The position numbers were made by a program, and so were the translations under genes. Source: Thuidium tamariscinum (Eukaryota > Streptophyta > Bryopsida > Hypnales > Thuidiaceae). From it: a stretch of 64,000 nucleotides of DNA. The stretch lies in NCBI GenBank assembly GCA_947034885.2, contig OX344749.2:36227682-36291681 (forward strand). The letters are read 5' to 3'. This document shows positions 61,881 to 64,000 of the stretch, one piece after another. How positions within the stretch are numbered: the first letter of the stretch is position 1; every line of letters starts with the position of its first letter. The notes beneath the pieces were generated by a model. It did not search any database. It saw only the letters and a program-made list of their open reading frames with translations, and was not told the DNA's origin.

Positions 61881-64000
61881 GCCCATGAAGTTCACTATGG
61901 TGGAAACACCTAAAACCGTCCAAATAAAGAATTTAGCACAATTGGAGGCAACTTTTGCTAAAAATAATATTTTTCAAGTATTAGTGAGTGAAAATCATGA
62001 ATATTAAAAAAATTCAAATCCCATATATAATTTCTATGATTTTCCAAAGTGTTGGTTCCCTAAACCATTGGAATTATTCAATAGATGCCCTCAAATTTGA
62101 ACATTGCTAAAATCAATGGTGAACCAATCACATTTTGGTATGTATCCCTAATATGCGTCAGCAAATTAGAGTCAAGCATTTGGCAAATACATTAACTACA
62201 ATCTAGGGACAGTTTTGGATGAATCTAGGGTTCACTGTAAGGTACAAGAATGGTTTTGAGTGTTTCTCCCTTACTACTTAGTGGAATTGGGCACATTGGT
62301 TAATTTAGTGGCTCACTTAGTGCTTGGATAGCCATGAAGTTTGTAATTGGATATGACTTTTGTGTTTATATATTTATGTTTTTTGTTTTTTGTTTTTGTT
62401 TTTTATCTTAGGGCATATTAACTTGCGAATAGGGTATTAAATGAGGTTAATTAGCTTTCAATTTTGTCAAGTAGAGAGAGAATTGTTATCAAATCGGATG
62501 GCAAGTGCCCAAGTTAGTAGGTAGGGGCACATGATAAATTATAGTAGGCAGTTATTGCTTCTTTGGGGCACATAGTTACAAATTGTGCATCCAAAAGAGG
62601 CAATAACTACACCCACAAAAAAAACTTTAAATTTTTTTACCTTAACCCCCTCCCTCCTCCCTCTCCAAAATATTTTAAACTTTTCTTAACTTTCCCCTCC
62701 CCCCCCTCTTGTAATTTCCAGAGAGGCAGAGACTAATGTAATTGACAAACAATATGGGATAATTATCTTGTATCTTGTATCTTGTATTTGTATTTCAGTA
62801 CTATATCATATATGTACCTATATCTATAGCAAAATCCGTATCCATATCCATAATCACTACATATTTGTATACAATACTATATTTATATTTGGTATTCATT
62901 TTTGTATTTGTATTTGACTATATTGGATGGCTGACATTAAATCTCACAAGATCAACAACTTGTGATTTTTTTGTGAAATCAACGGTGATATGCAAGGTAA
63001 GCATTTAAAAAAATAATAATTAACGACATCTAAATTTTTTGAGAAAAGAGGGCAACTAATACAAACCAGGGGTGACAGCCACTACAACCCAAATAGGAAG
63101 TTGGTGGTGTGAGTTGGAATTCCAATTGGCAAGTAGGTTTCAATTTCTTAAGTTGGTAGATGGTGAATTTTACTAAATTAAATGGCACTGTTTGTATGCC
63201 ATTTTAATGAAATGTCCTACCAAATTATAGGAATATTGTCATTATGGAAAATTCACCATATAGTTACTTGTGCTCTTAGATTGTTAATTTGGAAATGTGT
63301 TGGTAATTGCTAGCTTAGTTTTTACAAAATATTAGACTAGTAAAGGCTTATTTTTTCCTTCACCTATAACAAGATAATCTAGTGTAAGCCCTATCTCTAA
63401 GTTTGTTGCGTTTTCATTCTTTCTATGGATTTAGGAAGTGAGATTGTGGTGACTAAGAGTAACAAAATGCTAGTTGAATGAGGCGTTGGGGTGCAATGAG
63501 CTAGTTGGCAATTGTAATACTGAGACATTGTAAATTGGTAATATGCCCACAATTTGGTTTAATGCAATGTATTTCCAATTGAACACATATACAATTGCAA
63601 ATTCTATGAAAAGAAATTAATTCATCATTACAAGTCCTCTATAAATTAACAAATTGGCAATGTTGGAGATTGTAATAGAGGAGGCAACAACTATCTTAAG
63701 TTTAGGGGATTAATTCAAATTTCGCCATGAATTAGTAAGATGGAAGGAGAAATTTATTCCAAACAAATTCATACAATGATTTTCAACGATTGTACACTAG
63801 AGTCCTTTGCAGGAGAAGTACAATCAATTACCCTTCATTTCTAATTTCTTTCAATTTCCACAATTACAAAAAATTCCATTAAAATTCAAACCTTAGGTTA
63901 GAATCTTAGAATTAGAGTTTGAATTTAGAATCATGTAGTTAGTTGTTAATGGTTTCCGGAAACATATTATACATTGAAAACAATCAAATAATAAGAAATT
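61881..64000. other. AT-rich intergenic DNA to the window end
   Basis: No gene recognised. About 62765-63005 is the inverted counterpart of the simple repeat at 33985-34275 (TATCTTGTATCTTGTAT, CCGTATCCATATCC, then ATTAAATCTCACAAGATC). The C-rich/T-rich tract 62640-62710 is low-complexity. Confidence 0.55.

Noticed and set aside
1..64000. Retrotransposon coding regions, tRNA, rRNA or CRISPR arrays
   Set aside because: No reverse transcriptase, integrase or gag motif, no cloverleaf with both conserved boxes and no spaced identical repeats were found by eye.

Overview
This looks like nuclear DNA of a land plant. Three genes with many short, canonical GT-AG introns sit in very AT-rich, gene-poor sequence full of small non-autonomous DNA transposons. 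Intron sizes of about 100-1000 bp, an AUX/LAX auxin importer, a plant-type kinesin-4 and a Tubby gene without an F-box all fit a bryophyte (moss-like) genome. The species cannot be fixed from the sequence alone. I found no rRNA, tRNA, CRISPR array or retrotransposon coding region.

Layout. 1-8,050: AT-rich intergenic DNA with a truncated MITE at the left edge, a MITE with perfect 20-bp inverted ends (1014-1289) and a tandem pair of about 260-bp repeats (6283-6812). 8,050-21,240: GC-richer promoter/leader and a 27-exon kinesin-4 gene (+ strand) predicted at 1,597 residues, with a complete motor, a long coiled coil, the kinesin-4 signature near residue 930 and an unusual repetitive Ser/Pro-rich tail. 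21,240-42,100: intergenic, with at least six more copies of the main MITE family, a foldback element, nested CACTA-like elements, a large hairpin element and several older repeats. 42,115-42,870: a degenerate minisatellite of about 95-bp units. 43,000-44,766: GC-rich promoter/leader. 44,767-50,377: an 8-exon AUX/LAX auxin influx carrier (+ strand, 494 residues). About 51,000-57,883: a Tubby-like gene on the minus strand, convergent with the carrier gene. I rebuilt it from 11-13 small exons that join in phase; its N-terminus is rich in T-P-R repeats and its extreme C-terminus is unresolved. 57,884-64,000: AT-rich intergenic DNA with a second copy of the foldback element and older repeats, some matching repeats near 6, 31 and 34 kb.

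The three genes are not an operon-like unit. By family, the kinesin-4 acts on microtubules (cell wall/phragmoplast), the carrier moves auxin across the plasma membrane, and the Tubby domain binds phosphoinositide membranes. I see no fourth gene I can defend. The points most worth following up are the F-box-less TPR-repeat Tubby gene with an obligatory microexon, the tandem-repeat tail of the kinesin-4, the out-of-frame uORF that overlaps the carrier's start codon, and the nested transposon at 37-38 kb.
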